64,000 nt of DNA, taken from the NCBI RefSeq assembly GCF_040549485.1, contig NZ_JBEPTK010000007.1, positions 1-64,000 of the forward strand. Reading direction: 5' to 3'. Source of the DNA: Constrictibacter sp. MBR-5. GTDB taxonomy: Bacteria > Pseudomonadota > Alphaproteobacteria > JAJUGE01. A program made the translations under genes and the position numbers. Shown piece after piece: positions 20,101-26,518 of this stretch (position 1 is the first letter of the stretch; each line of letters starts with the position of its first letter). The notes below the pieces were generated by a model. The model was not told the origin of the DNA and ran no database searches. It saw only the letters and a list, made by a program, of their open reading frames with translations.

Positions 20101-20905
20101 CGCTGTCCGTGCCGCTGGCCGTGAAGCTGGCGATCGTCACGCCGCCGGAGAAGACGGCCTGCACCGCGCGGAGATCGTCGCTGCCGACCCAGTTGGCCGA
20201 CGCGTCGATCGTTTCGCCGCCATAGTTGTTGACCGCGTTCGTGCCGGGCAGAAGCTCGAAGCTGTTGCCGGTGACGCTGTTCCCGGCTGCCGTGCTCGAT
20301 GCGCCGATGCCCTCGCCGACATTGCCGACGAAGCTGTTGTTGGCGATGGTCGTGCCGCCCATCCCGTCCGACCCGATGCCGGCCCAGTTCGCCTGGATCA
20401 GATTGTTCTGGATGGTCAGCAGGCCGGAGGTCGGATTGACATAGATGCCTGTGACGAAGTCGGCGATCGCGTTGCCGGTCACCGTCACGTTCGCCGCGCC
20501 GCCGACCGTCTCTATGCCGCGCGTCACGGGGGCCCCCTCGGCTCCGGCGCCGGTCAGAATGCTGTTGGCGATCAGGATCGCGTCCGCCTGCGCGACGATC
20601 GCGCTGCCGGCGGTGTCGCGCTGGAAGGTGAGGCCGTCGATCGTCACGCCGGCGGCGGTGACGGTCCACTGGCCGTCCGTGATGACGGTCTCGCCGCCGG
20701 CGCGCGCCACGGTCGAAGACGCCGCGTCGCCCATCTGCGCGCCGACGATCGTGACGCTCTTGTCGATGGTCAGGTTTCCGGAGAAGGACCCGGCGACGAT
20801 GTGAATGACGTCCCCGGATGCTCCCGCGGCATCCAGCGCTGCCTGAATCGTCTCGAAGGAGTCGACGTGGTTCGCGCCTTCCGTGACGACATAAAGATCA
20901 GCCAT
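11174..20905 (-). CDS. Giant RTX/beta-helix calcium-binding protein, N-terminal part
   Basis: The first 3,243 codons of a secreted giant protein (about 5,135 residues if the frameshift is repaired). It starts MADLYVVTEGANHVDS without a signal peptide, as expected for type I secretion. Five right-handed beta-helix blocks each open with a TIQAAxDAAxxGDxIxVAxGxY-like motif (near 20.85, 19.29, 17.9, 15.07 and 11.89 kb) and alternate with RTX GGxGxDxL arrays. Two concanavalin/LamG-like stretches lie near 16.0-16.6 and 12.9-13.5 kb. The ATG at 20905 has GGAGGGG upstream; longer frames to 21022 look non-coding. It ends at 11174 after ~15 residues of out-of-frame tail. Likely an extracellular adhesin, matrix or polysaccharide-binding protein; enzymatic activity is not evident. 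Confidence 0.88.
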   Translation of the reverse strand: MADLYVVTEGANHVDSFETIQAALDAAGASGDVIHIVAGSFSGNLTIDKSVTIVGAQMGDAASSTVARAGGETVITDGQWTVTAAGVTIDGLTFQRDTAGSAIVAQADAILIANSILTGAGAEGAPVTRGIETVGGAANVTVTGNAIADFVTGIYVNPTSGLLTIQNNLIQANWAGIGSDGMGGTTIANNSFVGNVGEGIGASSTAAGNSVTGNSFELLPGTNAVNNYGGETIDASANWVGSDDLRAVQAVFSGGVTIASFTASGTDSAAAAGFQPDPAALVNVIYDLPGNSNTPAGTAGNDWFVSAGGNDTMAGGAGTDTYDGSANSDGIFVDLAFTPTSGIAFGGVQTGTDTLTSIENVAGGAGDDTIYGDAGDNMIFASAGNDLIDGRGGSDTYNAGHLTAGSNITIDLDAESGSANNGAAVGNDQLMNIENAIAGAGNDTLIGTDSANVLVGGAGDDTITGGGGADTIDAGAGADTVVFGGDYADFTITRDASTGGLLVAGADGTTRVSGAETLTFDDLEVHVVGGSSETATIQAGVTAAVDGDVVLVAPGTYVENVAIAGKSISLISMDGRDATTIQGAAGSGLLGTIDVSGATDGLTIGGAGAGFTIVGYDVTTPGIEHAALYIRNSATGHANLTVAGNDIRADGEGGLLAEYNANIDGMTVAGNVFSGKTFTGETLPEQTWGGGYFSTQFTEQNLPRQLVAIGGGAGVTHTQNVTFTDNEVTGTAGALDGANVARGNNLVTIDVVGGTIDGNSFTGFTYAAGLRSRGPDTEISNNSFDNSGAGFTNGVFVQNADPKATYAGNVFIGGDADADVWSGTPGSDVMSGGDGEDAFVVTAADFDGDQIDGGDGQDTLVVSGGGTFDMNDGTVTNVEAVLLTSPTAFTADDTAGLAITGSAGADTVVLGAGGQAADAGAGDDGIVSGAGADTIEGGAGQDIVTVADGFTIDKLSFADGEWTLTTADGVDTLTGVEAVQFNDALVWLADGTVRTAQDAVADAGAGDTVLMASGVHTGTLTIDKSLTLLGYGDESTVLTGPGNAGYGITVAADDVTVRGIGATGYNRGMFVDTAIENLLLDGVSFSGSGGGVVNTSPAGLWVTGNGGIDGLTVTDSHFDDSPFGWYFEAAVGGPTVTDVNVSNSTFNGNAAKGIYAEKLSNAIFDSIQIVNSGNLETTATFLSGVLGGIDINLKYGSYEDITIQNSLFEDSGRFFDLRNGVNYTAALAIKARDDGPTYGANPATLDGVTVTGNSFVNTGSYATRTELAIRFGETGQTNLGPTNVVVTGNTFTDIDVVFADATQQDLLLDAILAANTVTGSDSAVIASDLADDIIVGSDVANDISGGTGDDLLVGGGGDDVLTGGAGADEVRGGTGSDTYAVDDAGDTVVEAADEGTDTVVASVDHTLAANVENLTLAEIASNVEDFGDFTTGPLTNGENGWNKPGQAQPEIVDIGGAEGNVMLVTNDPGSSDFGGPYTPALAATAGELSTTADAQSMSFSLRFRPVQETADGSRIEIDFGNEAGTDRNNALIIEHTGVEGTGLRIAVSEPGTTVDSWSNDSGVLYDFDFATGYRTLAADIDPTAFHTLSARVVFGDGQNDDVIEIFLDGEMIGTSTTFENYRDFHLGQDHDTAAEANQVSRVFFRAAGGQNNPFPADGAGGNRQGFYFDDVAYQVFDDLNGTGNELGNVITGNSGDNVLTGLAGNDTLIGGEGHDTLVGGADDDTIDAGAGNDTVTYAAGDGQDSVDGGTGSDTLGVTGSAAADTVDVSAASGSFGMAVNGAATAVTGIETLDIATGDGDDTVTLDGDLAAAGLAKISVTGGEGADALDAGDASGASVMLDGGAGDDTLTGGAGDDLLVGGAGQDTVAGGDGADTLLLSGDRADYAITDNEDGTFTVVGTDGTDTVQDDVETLQFTGEGGSVALDGRVELLKAGAVFQTYDTIADAMADAATGDELVLDAGVYDENVSIGIGVTIRGANDGIAGSGARGAESVITGTIVINSADDVTIDGVKVLDETAWTNSIGDNRVALSVGGAGTHEIVNSVFERTPTGTVNPNPGAFVGSGSAQTHRGIVLSTGVTANVEGNLFTGGNEYVYAGDTWRSAIYSNGGNQSIVGNVFENSRSAINADSFTAGVTIDGNSFVNSGTGIAVGVTVPNPVDNITNNTFSNVDTEFNFRNLTSAVDFDLSATGNGATDDRGLAIPEGSLLVLGGTGADDFTGTAGDDWLVANDIGGTDAGGSLYGLAGDDVLVGGSAADYLDGGEGNDIVSGGGGDDTIVATAAGFASDTIDGGAGTDTLLVEGGGTLNMADATIGGIETVELAVATDFTADDTAGLSIAGSEGDDAIQLGDGGQTAAGNGGSDVISGGAGDDVLSGGAGDDTLAGGAGGDDVAEYDGARSAYTITKTGEGTFQVSHAGGDGTDTLTGIESVRFSDSAIKFELDANSPDFAGARERFSEGFEDGGAGWVDGGDYGAVQVVASNTNGIASFDGTSHAIFTETGSGPFTRFQGYTNTWTGAWKTSTAVYLDTDWAAGEGFEYSVAATGSDGAHQRDFVFSVTKDASTGALLVGGSNNASAAPRENLETQNNYAVGASGWYVFEHRFYENADGNLAVAMNLYDASGNWLFTEVRESAQDAIATEIGGNRYGWFTSIDVAGGIAVDQTILETIDTNPVLLKNTLGAVVSTHGTITDAVAAASEDFRIEIASGDYTAEGPIVVTVEGLTIAADAGVTAGPITLDDGIVAVTLDGDAPLSVVGNAADNVITGNDGANLIDGGAGADTMAGGAGDDTYMVDDAGDAVVEAPGEGIDTLQASVDHTLAANVETLTLTGSGDIDGTGNDAANTLTGNDGDNILEGRAGDDAIDGGAGTDTASYAADTDGIVVDLGVGTASGAGVGTDTLTGIENVTGGAGADDITGDADANVLAGGDGDDILTGAGGDDTLVGGAGEDMAVVTDAFDIAAFGYDGGSSTWTVTGTGGTDTLDGIEAVAFGDATVWLADGGNMSIQAAIDAATAGDTILVAPGAHTGGILVDKSVTLLALEGPAATTVTGPAAANASAIRIQPGVTGVVIGDEAGHGFTLAAGAGGGAALYVAQGASAVSVQGSTLTASGNNALLTEGGVSSLSFVGNVFDGTATQLVYVNGATSVGLASTGVDFIDNNFSGSAPNGPLLGLESEGGTLSGNVFDGSSEWAALELWGSGNALTGSAGENLFDGFTGATTIRTPLAFDMNNAPRRPACGSKAPARSP
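11216..11226 (-). other. Single frameshift splitting the giant RTX gene
   Basis: On the minus strand the N-terminal frame reads sensibly to DMNNA, then becomes Arg/Pro-rich and stops at 11174. The other frame reads ATAASLRLEGTGAVSVTG and runs directly into NDLDNAITGNSG. Adding one base (or removing two) in the GCGCC stretch at about 11219-11223 restores one continuous frame. It is the only lesion seen in 15.4 kb, so a sequencing error or recent mutation is likely. Confidence 0.8.
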
Positions 20906-21389
20906 ACCCCGACCCCTCCGCATCTGTGCGCTCCAGGGCCGCCTCATGCGGCCCTGATCGAAGGGCAAGGGATCCCGTTCCCGGAATCGTTCGATTCCAG
21001 AAGCAGCCGGCGTGACGCACATCGACCGTGTCGGGCCGGGGCCTTATTGCCCCCGGGTGCCGCACGCCTCGTGCCCGCTCGGGCCGTAACGGATCAGATG
21101 TAGTTGTCCCCCGCGCCTCCTCGACGCCGACGATAGCCTTCGCATTAATCCTTTTTCAACCATTTTATACCCGTTTCCCGCGCACTTATGGTTAACGCGA
21201 CGCAGCTTTTGCTTAAACAGTTGTGAATCCAGATATATCCTCAGTCCGCCACGGAGCGGTCGCGCGCGCCGTCACGGCCACGGCCGCCACCACCCGGGAT
21301 TGCAGTCGCACACGGGCCCGATTCGCTCCGGTGGCTTCCGGCGATGGCCTCCGCTAAGGTCCGCGCTTCCATTCGATCCGGAGTATGAA
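20906..21389. promoter_or_regulatory. Divergent intergenic region with AT-rich island
   Basis: This 484-bp region separates the RTX gene (minus) from the tssJ-like gene (plus). An AT-rich stretch at about 21143-21245 stands out from the GC-rich surroundings. On the minus strand it holds TTGAAA (21154-21159) with a weak TATCGT 18 bp downstream, and a TATAAA at 21164-21169. On the plus strand TTGCTT is followed by GATATA at 17 bp. These are candidate promoters by consensus only. The RTX mRNA would have a leader of about 200 bases. No gene was found in the region. Confidence 0.45.
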
Positions 21390-21869
21390 TTGCGCGCGAT
21401 CCAGTCAGCCGCCGTCGCCGTCCTGCTGCTCGCGGGAGCGTGTGCCGGACGTTCCCCGGAACCGAACGTGCCGCCGCCGACCACGGCGCGGTTCGTGATC
21501 ACCTCGGCGCCGGTTCTGAATCCGGACCGCGAGGGCAAGTCGGAACCGGTGGTCGTCCGGCTTTTCAGGCTGCGGAAGGCCGAGGGATTCCAGCAGGCGC
21601 AATTCGACGATCTGGTCGAGGGCGCCGACGAGAAGACGCTCGGCCCCGACCTGGTCGGAACGGTGGAGTTCACGATCTATCCCGGCCAGACCGAAACCCT
21701 GACGCGCACGCTGGACCCCAGCGACCGCTGGCTGGGGATCGTGGCGGCCTATCGCGACCCGGCAACGGCGAAGTGGCGCGACCTGGTCCAGATGCCGCCG
21801 AGCCGGACCACGGAGATCGACCTGAAAGTCGGTCCGCGCGCCATCCTCGCCCGCTCCCGCGACGGCTGA
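21390..21869 (+). CDS. tssJ: TssJ-like type VI secretion lipoprotein (orphan)
   Basis: A 159-residue lipoprotein. The TTG at 21390 has GGAG 6-7 bp upstream and puts a lipobox (LLLAGAC, Cys18) at the expected distance, so it is preferred over longer frames. After the Cys comes the TssJ/VasD-type beta-sandwich: VVVRLFRLRKAEGFQQAQFD, an acidic loop, then EFTIYPGQTETLTRTLDPSD, WLGIVAAYRD and WRDLVQMP. TssJ anchors the type VI membrane complex (TssJLM) at the outer membrane. No other tss gene lies in the window, so this is either an outlying component or a lipoprotein reusing the fold. It is divergent from the giant RTX gene. Confidence 0.78.
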   Translation: MRAIQSAAVAVLLLAGACAGRSPEPNVPPPTTARFVITSAPVLNPDREGKSEPVVVRLFRLRKAEGFQQAQFDDLVEGADEKTLGPDLVGTVEFTIYPGQTETLTRTLDPSDRWLGIVAAYRDPATAKWRDLVQMPPSRTTEIDLKVGPRAILARSRDG

Positions 21870-21947
21870 TCGCTTCCGGCCGCCCGCCGCCTTGATGCCG
21901 CCGCCCACCTCCTTATAGTGACGCGGCGTCCGAGCCTTGAGGTGCCG

Positions 21948-22652
21948 ATGGAACTAGTCTTTCGCGACGATGCCTATGCGCAGCGCTGCACCGCGACGGT
22001 GACCGGCGCCGGGCCCGACGGCATCCGCCTGGACAGGACCGTCTTCTACGCGACCGGCGGCGGCCAGCCGGGCGATGTGGGCCGTCTGGCCTTCGGCAAC
22101 GGCGGCTGCGCCGTCATCGGCACCGTCTACGATCGCGACAGCGGCGACATCCTCCATCTCGTGCCCGACGGCGCCCCGCTGCCGGCGCCGGGCGACACCG
22201 TCACGGCCGAACTGGACTGGGAGCGCCGCTTCCGCCACATGCGCGTCCACACCGCGCTGCACCTGCTCTGCGCCGTCATCCCGGGCGGCGTAACGGGGGG
22301 CCAGATCGGCGACGGCCGCGGCCGGCTGGACTTCGACCTGCAGGACACCGCCCTCGACAAGGAGGCGGTCGCCGCCGAGCTGGCGCGCCTCGTCGCCGCC
22401 GACGCGGCCGTAACGACCCGCTGGATCACCGATGCCGAGCTGGAGGCCCAGCCCGAACTGGTGCGCACCATGCGCGTGAAGCCGCCCAGCGGCAGCGGCA
22501 AGGTCCGTCTGGTCGAGATTGCCGGCATCGACCTGCAGCCCTGCGGCGGCACCCACGTCGCCCGCACCGGCGAGATCGGAACAATCACGGTCGGCAAGAT
22601 CGAGAACAAGGGCCGCCACAACCGGCGGATCAACATCGCCCTGGCGGAGTGA
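21948..22652 (+). CDS. Alanyl-tRNA editing protein AlaX-like
   Basis: A 234-residue trans-editing hydrolase that removes Ser or Gly wrongly attached to tRNA-Ala. Zinc-binding motifs are HTALH (101-105) and CGGTH (199-203). The N-terminal ~90 residues, with FYATGGGQPGD, match the AlaRS-like beta-barrel of the longer AlaX class. ATG 21948 has GAGG just upstream; the frame extends back 30 bp without conserved sequence. The stop lies 3 bp before the next gene, so it is co-transcribed with the sulfurtransferase and probably metC. Confidence 0.92.
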   Translation: MELVFRDDAYAQRCTATVTGAGPDGIRLDRTVFYATGGGQPGDVGRLAFGNGGCAVIGTVYDRDSGDILHLVPDGAPLPAPGDTVTAELDWERRFRHMRVHTALHLLCAVIPGGVTGGQIGDGRGRLDFDLQDTALDKEAVAAELARLVAADAAVTTRWITDAELEAQPELVRTMRVKPPSGSGKVRLVEIAGIDLQPCGGTHVARTGEIGTITVGKIENKGRHNRRINIALAE

Positions 22653-22655
22653 CCG

Positions 22656-23510
22656 ATGGCCTACGCGAAACCCGAAGCGCTCGTCTCCACAGCATGGCTT
22701 GCCGACCACCTCGACGATCCGAACGTGCGGATCATCGACGCCAGCCATCACCTGCCGACAACCGGCCGCAAGCCGCGCCCGGAATACGACGCCGAGCACA
22801 TCCCCGGCGCTGCCTTCTTCGACATCGACGGCATCGCCGACCAGACGACCGACCTGCCGCATATGCTGCCCGACGCGGCGACCTTCGCTGAGGCCGTCGG
22901 CAGGCTCGGCATCGGCAACGGCCACAAGGTCGTCGTCTACGACACGATCGGCACGACGGGTGCCGCGCGCGTCTGGTGGACCTTTCGCGCCTTCGGCCAT
23001 CAGGATGTGGCCGTCCTCGACGGCGGCCTGCCGAAGTGGAAGGCCGAAGCGCGCCCGCTCTCCGCGGACCCGGCAAAATACCCGCCCGAAACCTATGCCG
23101 CGACGCTCGACGCCGGCCTGGTGCGCAGCCTCGATCAGGTCCGCGACAACATCGACGCGCGCCGCGAACAGGTGCTGGACGCGCGCAGCCACGGCCGCTT
23201 CCGCGGCACCGATCCCGAACCCCGCGCGGGCCTGCGCAGCGGCCACGTACCCGGCAGCTGCAACCTGCCCTCGACGGAGCTGTTCCAGGCCGACCGCAGC
23301 TTCAAGCCGGCGGAGGAACTGGAGCGGCTGTTTCGCGACGCCGGCATCGACCTCGGCCGTCCGATCGTCACGACCTGCGGATCCGGCGTCACGGCGGCGG
23401 TGCTCGCGCTCGGCCTCTACCTGATCGGCCGCGACGACGTCGCGGTCTATGACGGCTCGTGGAGCGAGTGGGGCGGTCGCCCGGACGTACCGGTCGAGAC
23501 CTCCGCCTAG
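22656..23510 (+). CDS. sseA: 3-mercaptopyruvate/thiosulfate sulfurtransferase
   Basis: A 284-residue two-domain rhodanese. The N-terminal inactive domain has the DxxHxPGAxFFDID hallmark, and the C-terminal domain carries the active-site loop CGSGVTA (Cys241). The CG(S/T)GV form is the one associated with mercaptopyruvate sulfurtransferases. It transfers sulfane sulfur from 3-mercaptopyruvate to thiols or cyanide in the cytoplasm. It lies between alaX and a cystathionine beta-lyase gene, a sulfur-amino-acid context that fits cysteine breakdown. Confidence 0.93.
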   Translation: MAYAKPEALVSTAWLADHLDDPNVRIIDASHHLPTTGRKPRPEYDAEHIPGAAFFDIDGIADQTTDLPHMLPDAATFAEAVGRLGIGNGHKVVVYDTIGTTGAARVWWTFRAFGHQDVAVLDGGLPKWKAEARPLSADPAKYPPETYAATLDAGLVRSLDQVRDNIDARREQVLDARSHGRFRGTDPEPRAGLRSGHVPGSCNLPSTELFQADRSFKPAEELERLFRDAGIDLGRPIVTTCGSGVTAAVLALGLYLIGRDDVAVYDGSWSEWGGRPDVPVETSA

Positions 23511-23572
23511 ACCACACGCACGCCTCGTGCCGTGCCCTCGAAACCCACTGTAGCGGAAGGCCACCACCGGCG

Positions 23573-24733
23573 ATGAAGGACGACACGATCATCACGCATT
23601 CCGGACGTCACCCGGAACGGCACTTCGGCGTCGTCAACACGCCGGTCTTCCGCGCCTCGACGATCCTCAATCCGACGGTCGCGGACCTGAAGGCGCCGAA
23701 GGGCCTGCGCGACCCGCGCTACGGCCGGCGCGGCACCCCGACGGTCTTCACCCTGGAGGATGCCGTCGCCGAACTGGAAGGTGCGCACGGCACCGTCGTG
23801 ACACCGTCCGGCCTCGCCGCGGTGACCACGGCGCTGCTCGCCTTCCTCCAGACCGGCGACCACGTCCTGATGGTCGACTGCGTCTACGGCCCGGCGCGAC
23901 GCTTCGCCAACACCTTCCTGAAGCGCATGGGCATCGAGACGACCTTCTTCGATCCCACGATCGGCGCCGGCGTCGCCGAGCTCGTCCGCGACAACACGAA
24001 GGTCCTCTACCTGGAGGCTCCCGGCTCGCAGACCTTCGACATGCAGGACGTCCCGGCGATGTCGGCTGCGGTGCGGCCGCGCGGCGTGAAGGTCCTGATC
24101 GACAACACCTGGGCGACGCCACTCTTCTTCAAGCCGTACGAGCACGGCGTCGACGTCTCGATCCACGCGGGCACCAAGTACATCGTCGGGCATTCCGACG
24201 CGATGATCGGTGTGGTGACGGCGAACGAGGAGAGCTTCGACGCGGTCCGCGATTCGTTCGATACGCTCGGCGCCTGCGCCGGACCGGACGACGTCTATCT
24301 CGCGACACGCGGCCTTCGCACCATGGCCGTGCGGCTGCGCCAGCATCAGGCGACGGCGCTGAAGATGGCGCAGTGGCTGCAGACCCGGCCGGAAGTGTCT
24401 CGCGTCCTCTATCCCGCCCTGCCGGAAGATCCCGGGCACGCGATCTGGAAGCGCGACTTCCTGGGCGCTTCCGGCCTCTTCGGGGTCGTGCTGAAGCCGG
24501 TGTCCGACACGGCCGTCGCGGCGATGCTGGACGGCCTCGAGCTCTATGGGATGGGGGCGAGTTGGGGCGGCTACGAGAGCCTGATCTTGCCGACCGATGC
24601 GCGGCCCTACCGGACGGCGACGGCCTGGGCACCGGAAGGTCCGACGCTGCGTATCCACGCGGGCCTGGAAGATGTCGGCGATCTCATCGCCGACCTCGAG
24701 TCGGGTTTCGGCCGCCTGAAGCAGGCGACCTGA
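23573..24733 (+). CDS. metC: Cystathionine beta-lyase
   Basis: A 386-residue PLP enzyme of the Cys/Met metabolism family that cleaves cystathionine to homocysteine, pyruvate and ammonia. The PLP lysine is K202 in HAGTKYIVGHSDA; D177 in LIDNTWATP is the pyridine-nitrogen aspartate. The YLEAPGSQTFDMQD and GRRGTPTVFTLED segments match bacterial MetC. The ATG at 23573 begins the conserved sequence; the open frame reaches back into sseA but there is no support for that start. It probably forms an operon with alaX and sseA and ends before a hairpin shared with the convergent PAS gene. Confidence 0.93.
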   Translation: MKDDTIITHSGRHPERHFGVVNTPVFRASTILNPTVADLKAPKGLRDPRYGRRGTPTVFTLEDAVAELEGAHGTVVTPSGLAAVTTALLAFLQTGDHVLMVDCVYGPARRFANTFLKRMGIETTFFDPTIGAGVAELVRDNTKVLYLEAPGSQTFDMQDVPAMSAAVRPRGVKVLIDNTWATPLFFKPYEHGVDVSIHAGTKYIVGHSDAMIGVVTANEESFDAVRDSFDTLGACAGPDDVYLATRGLRTMAVRLRQHQATALKMAQWLQTRPEVSRVLYPALPEDPGHAIWKRDFLGASGLFGVVLKPVSDTAVAAMLDGLELYGMGASWGGYESLILPTDARPYRTATAWAPEGPTLRIHAGLEDVGDLIADLESGFGRLKQAT

Positions 24734-24751
24734 CGTCGGCGGAAATGGCGA

Positions 24752-24771
24752 GGGGCCCGCTCGCGGGCCCC
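24752..24771. terminator. Hairpin between metC and the convergent PAS_5 gene
   Basis: GGGGCCCGC and GCGGGCCCC form a 9-bp perfect stem with a 2-base centre, 18 bp after the metC stop and just before the stop of the convergent gene. It can serve both transcripts. There is no U-tract. Confidence 0.6.
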
Positions 24772-24775
24772 CGCC

Positions 24776-25306
24776 TCAGAACCAGGAGAAGATCGACGAA
24801 ATCCGGGCGGGCCGACTGTAGCGCGGTGCAACGACGCAGATGAGACGGTCGACCTCCTGGCCGTCCGAGGCCAGCGGGTAGGACACGCGCTCAAAACTCG
24901 CTGCGCCTTTCGCGGTGGCGTCGACGTGGCCACGGGCATAGCGCGGCAACGCCATCGAGATCACGTCGCGGAGATGGTCCGCGCTCGTGTCGCGCCCATC
25001 GGACAGATAGTTGGCCGCACCGGCGCGGCCGAACAGGTCGGCATGGTGCTGCCCGACCAGCCGCGTGGCGAAGCGAACCGACGCGCCGTCGCGGACCACG
25101 TCGACCAGCATGACGTGCGCGAGAAGGTCGGCGATCTCGATCGGGTCGATGTCCGTCGCGCCCGGCAGGCGACCCTCGTCGCAGCGGGAGCGCCAGAGGG
25201 CGTCGAACCGCGCCAGAACCGGATGGCTCAGGTCTTCGGAACGCAGCACATGCTCTTCGGCGACGGTCGTACGGTCGGGAACGGTGGCGTAGATGCGATG
25301 CTGCAT
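24776..25306 (-). CDS. PAS_5 (DUF1457) domain protein
   Basis: A 176-residue protein of the alphaproteobacterial PAS_5 family. Diagnostic segments are FDALWRSRCDEGRLPGATDI, IEIADLLAHVMLVDVV and RLVGQHHADLFGR, followed by a C-terminal PAS-like sheet (ASFERVSYPLASDGQEVDRL). There is no output domain, so it may sense a ligand or act with a partner; function unknown. ATG 25306 has AAGGC upstream. It is divergent from the ELM1-like operon, so it could regulate or respond with that operon (inference). Confidence 0.85.
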   Translation of the reverse strand: MQHRIYATVPDRTTVAEEHVLRSEDLSHPVLARFDALWRSRCDEGRLPGATDIDPIEIADLLAHVMLVDVVRDGASVRFATRLVGQHHADLFGRAGAANYLSDGRDTSADHLRDVISMALPRYARGHVDATAKGAASFERVSYPLASDGQEVDRLICVVAPRYSRPARISSIFSWF

Positions 25307-25398
25307 GAGTCGGTTGCCTTCCGGTTCGTCGCTCGGGGTGGTACCCGCCGGCTCGTATCCTCATCTTCCGCGTACGGAGTGAATGCGCCGTTAATGAA

Positions 25399-25411
25399 CT
25401 GACTAAGTCAG
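25399..25411. promoter_or_regulatory. 13-bp palindrome upstream of the ELM1-like operon
   Basis: CTGACTAAGTCAG is a perfect inverted repeat with a central A, followed by GGTTTTT. It lies in the 147-bp divergent region between the PAS_5 gene and the gene at 25454, 43 bp before that start codon. It could be an operator for a dimeric regulator or a short terminator-like element. The call is from symmetry alone. Confidence 0.4.
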
Positions 25412-25453
25412 GTTTTTCGCGAAAATGTGGCACAGGGCGATCAGCTGGAACGG

Positions 25454-26518
25454 ATGACCGAACATTCTGGACAGCCGGCGCCCACGGTTTGGGTCCTGCT
25501 CGGCCACCGCAGCGGCGACAACGGGCAGGCCCTGGCCCTGGCGGCGGCGCTCGGCTGGCCGTTCGTGCCGAAGCGCCTCCGCTACAACCGGCTGCACCAC
25601 GCCCCGAACTGGCTACTGGGGGCGACGCGCCGACACACCGGGCCCGCATCCGACCCGATCGAGCCGCCGTGGCCCGACCTCGTCGTCGCGGTCGGCAAGC
25701 GCAGCGTCCCGGTCGCCCGCTGGATCCGGCGGCGGTCGGCGGGTCGGACGGCGCTGGTTCAGATCGGGCGCCCGTTCGCACCGCTGCGCGATTTCGACCT
25801 GATCGTCACGACGCCGCAATATGGCCTGCCGCCGCGCGCCAACGTGCTGGAACTCCTCCTCCCGTTGAACCGGCCAGATCCCGCGGCCATGACGGCGGCG
25901 GCCGAAGTGTGGGCCCCGCGTCTCGCCCATCTGCCGCGGCCGTGGACGGTTGTGCTGGTCGGTGGCCGGAGCGCACCCTACCGGATGGACGCATCCGCCG
26001 GCGCCGCGCTCGTGGCCGAGGCGGCCGCCGTAAGGCATGGCGGCAGCCTGCTGGTCACCACGAGCCCGCGCACACCGCCCGCAGCGGCCGACGCCATCGC
26101 AGCGGCACTGCAGCCGCCGTCCTTTCTGCATCGTTGGGCCCCTAACGCCGAGAACCCCTATCCTGCGCTTATGGCCCTGGCCGATGCCTTCCTCGTCACC
26201 GCCGACAGCGCATCCATGCTGGCAGAGGCCGCCTCGACCGGTCGCCCCGTCGCCGTCTTCGAGCCCGGCCCCCCTCGCCCTTCGATCCGGCCACCCGGCG
26301 CCGTCTGGCGATGGCTGGCGCGGTCCGGCATCGCTACGCCGCCGCGCAACATGGCCCGCCTGCAAAGCGCCGTGCGTATCGCCGGCGGTGCGGTGCCCGG
26401 ATCGCGCGACGATCTGGCGCGCACCGTCGATCGTGTGAAAGCCCTGTTACTGCGACCGGGTCTCGACTACATGAGTGCCGCCTTGCCTGATGCTGCGCCG
26501 AAGGAGGCCGTAGAGTGA
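25454..26518 (+). CDS. ELM1-like (DUF1022) family glycosyltransferase-fold protein
   Basis: A 354-residue protein of the ELM1/DUF1022 family. Landmarks are VWVLLGHRSGDNGQALALA at the N-terminus, DLVVAVGKRSVPVARWIRR, LVQIGRP, DLIVTTPQYGLP, VVLVGGRSAPYRMD and TADSASMLAEAASTGRPVAV. The last resembles the nucleotide-sugar-binding region of GT-B glycosyltransferases. Bacterial members are linked to envelope glycan loci, although the family is named after a plant mitochondrial fission factor. ATG 25454 has GGAA upstream; an in-frame GTG at 25427 is possible. Its stop overlaps the GTG of the next gene, so the 2OG oxygenase is translationally coupled. Confidence 0.85.
   Translation: MTEHSGQPAPTVWVLLGHRSGDNGQALALAAALGWPFVPKRLRYNRLHHAPNWLLGATRRHTGPASDPIEPPWPDLVVAVGKRSVPVARWIRRRSAGRTALVQIGRPFAPLRDFDLIVTTPQYGLPPRANVLELLLPLNRPDPAAMTAAAEVWAPRLAHLPRPWTVVLVGGRSAPYRMDASAGAALVAEAAAVRHGGSLLVTTSPRTPPAAADAIAAALQPPSFLHRWAPNAENPYPALMALADAFLVTADSASMLAEAASTGRPVAVFEPGPPRPSIRPPGAVWRWLARSGIATPPRNMARLQSAVRIAGGAVPGSRDDLARTVDRVKALLLRPGLDYMSAALPDAAPKEAVE

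Noticed and set aside
5499-20905. DNA repeats in the RTX region considered as CRISPR or minisatellite
   Set aside because: Period and sequence follow protein repeats with drifting codons; no constant repeat with unique spacers.
5499-20905. Two separate RTX genes coupled by a GTGA overlap
   Set aside because: The second frame continues meaningful repeat sequence upstream of its GTG, and only 15 residues of nonsense precede the first stop, which fits a frameshift better.
11687-21103. A 3,138-codon plus-strand open frame opposite the RTX gene
   Set aside because: Same reason: antisense shadow of low-stop GC-rich repeats, no family match, no ribosome-binding site.
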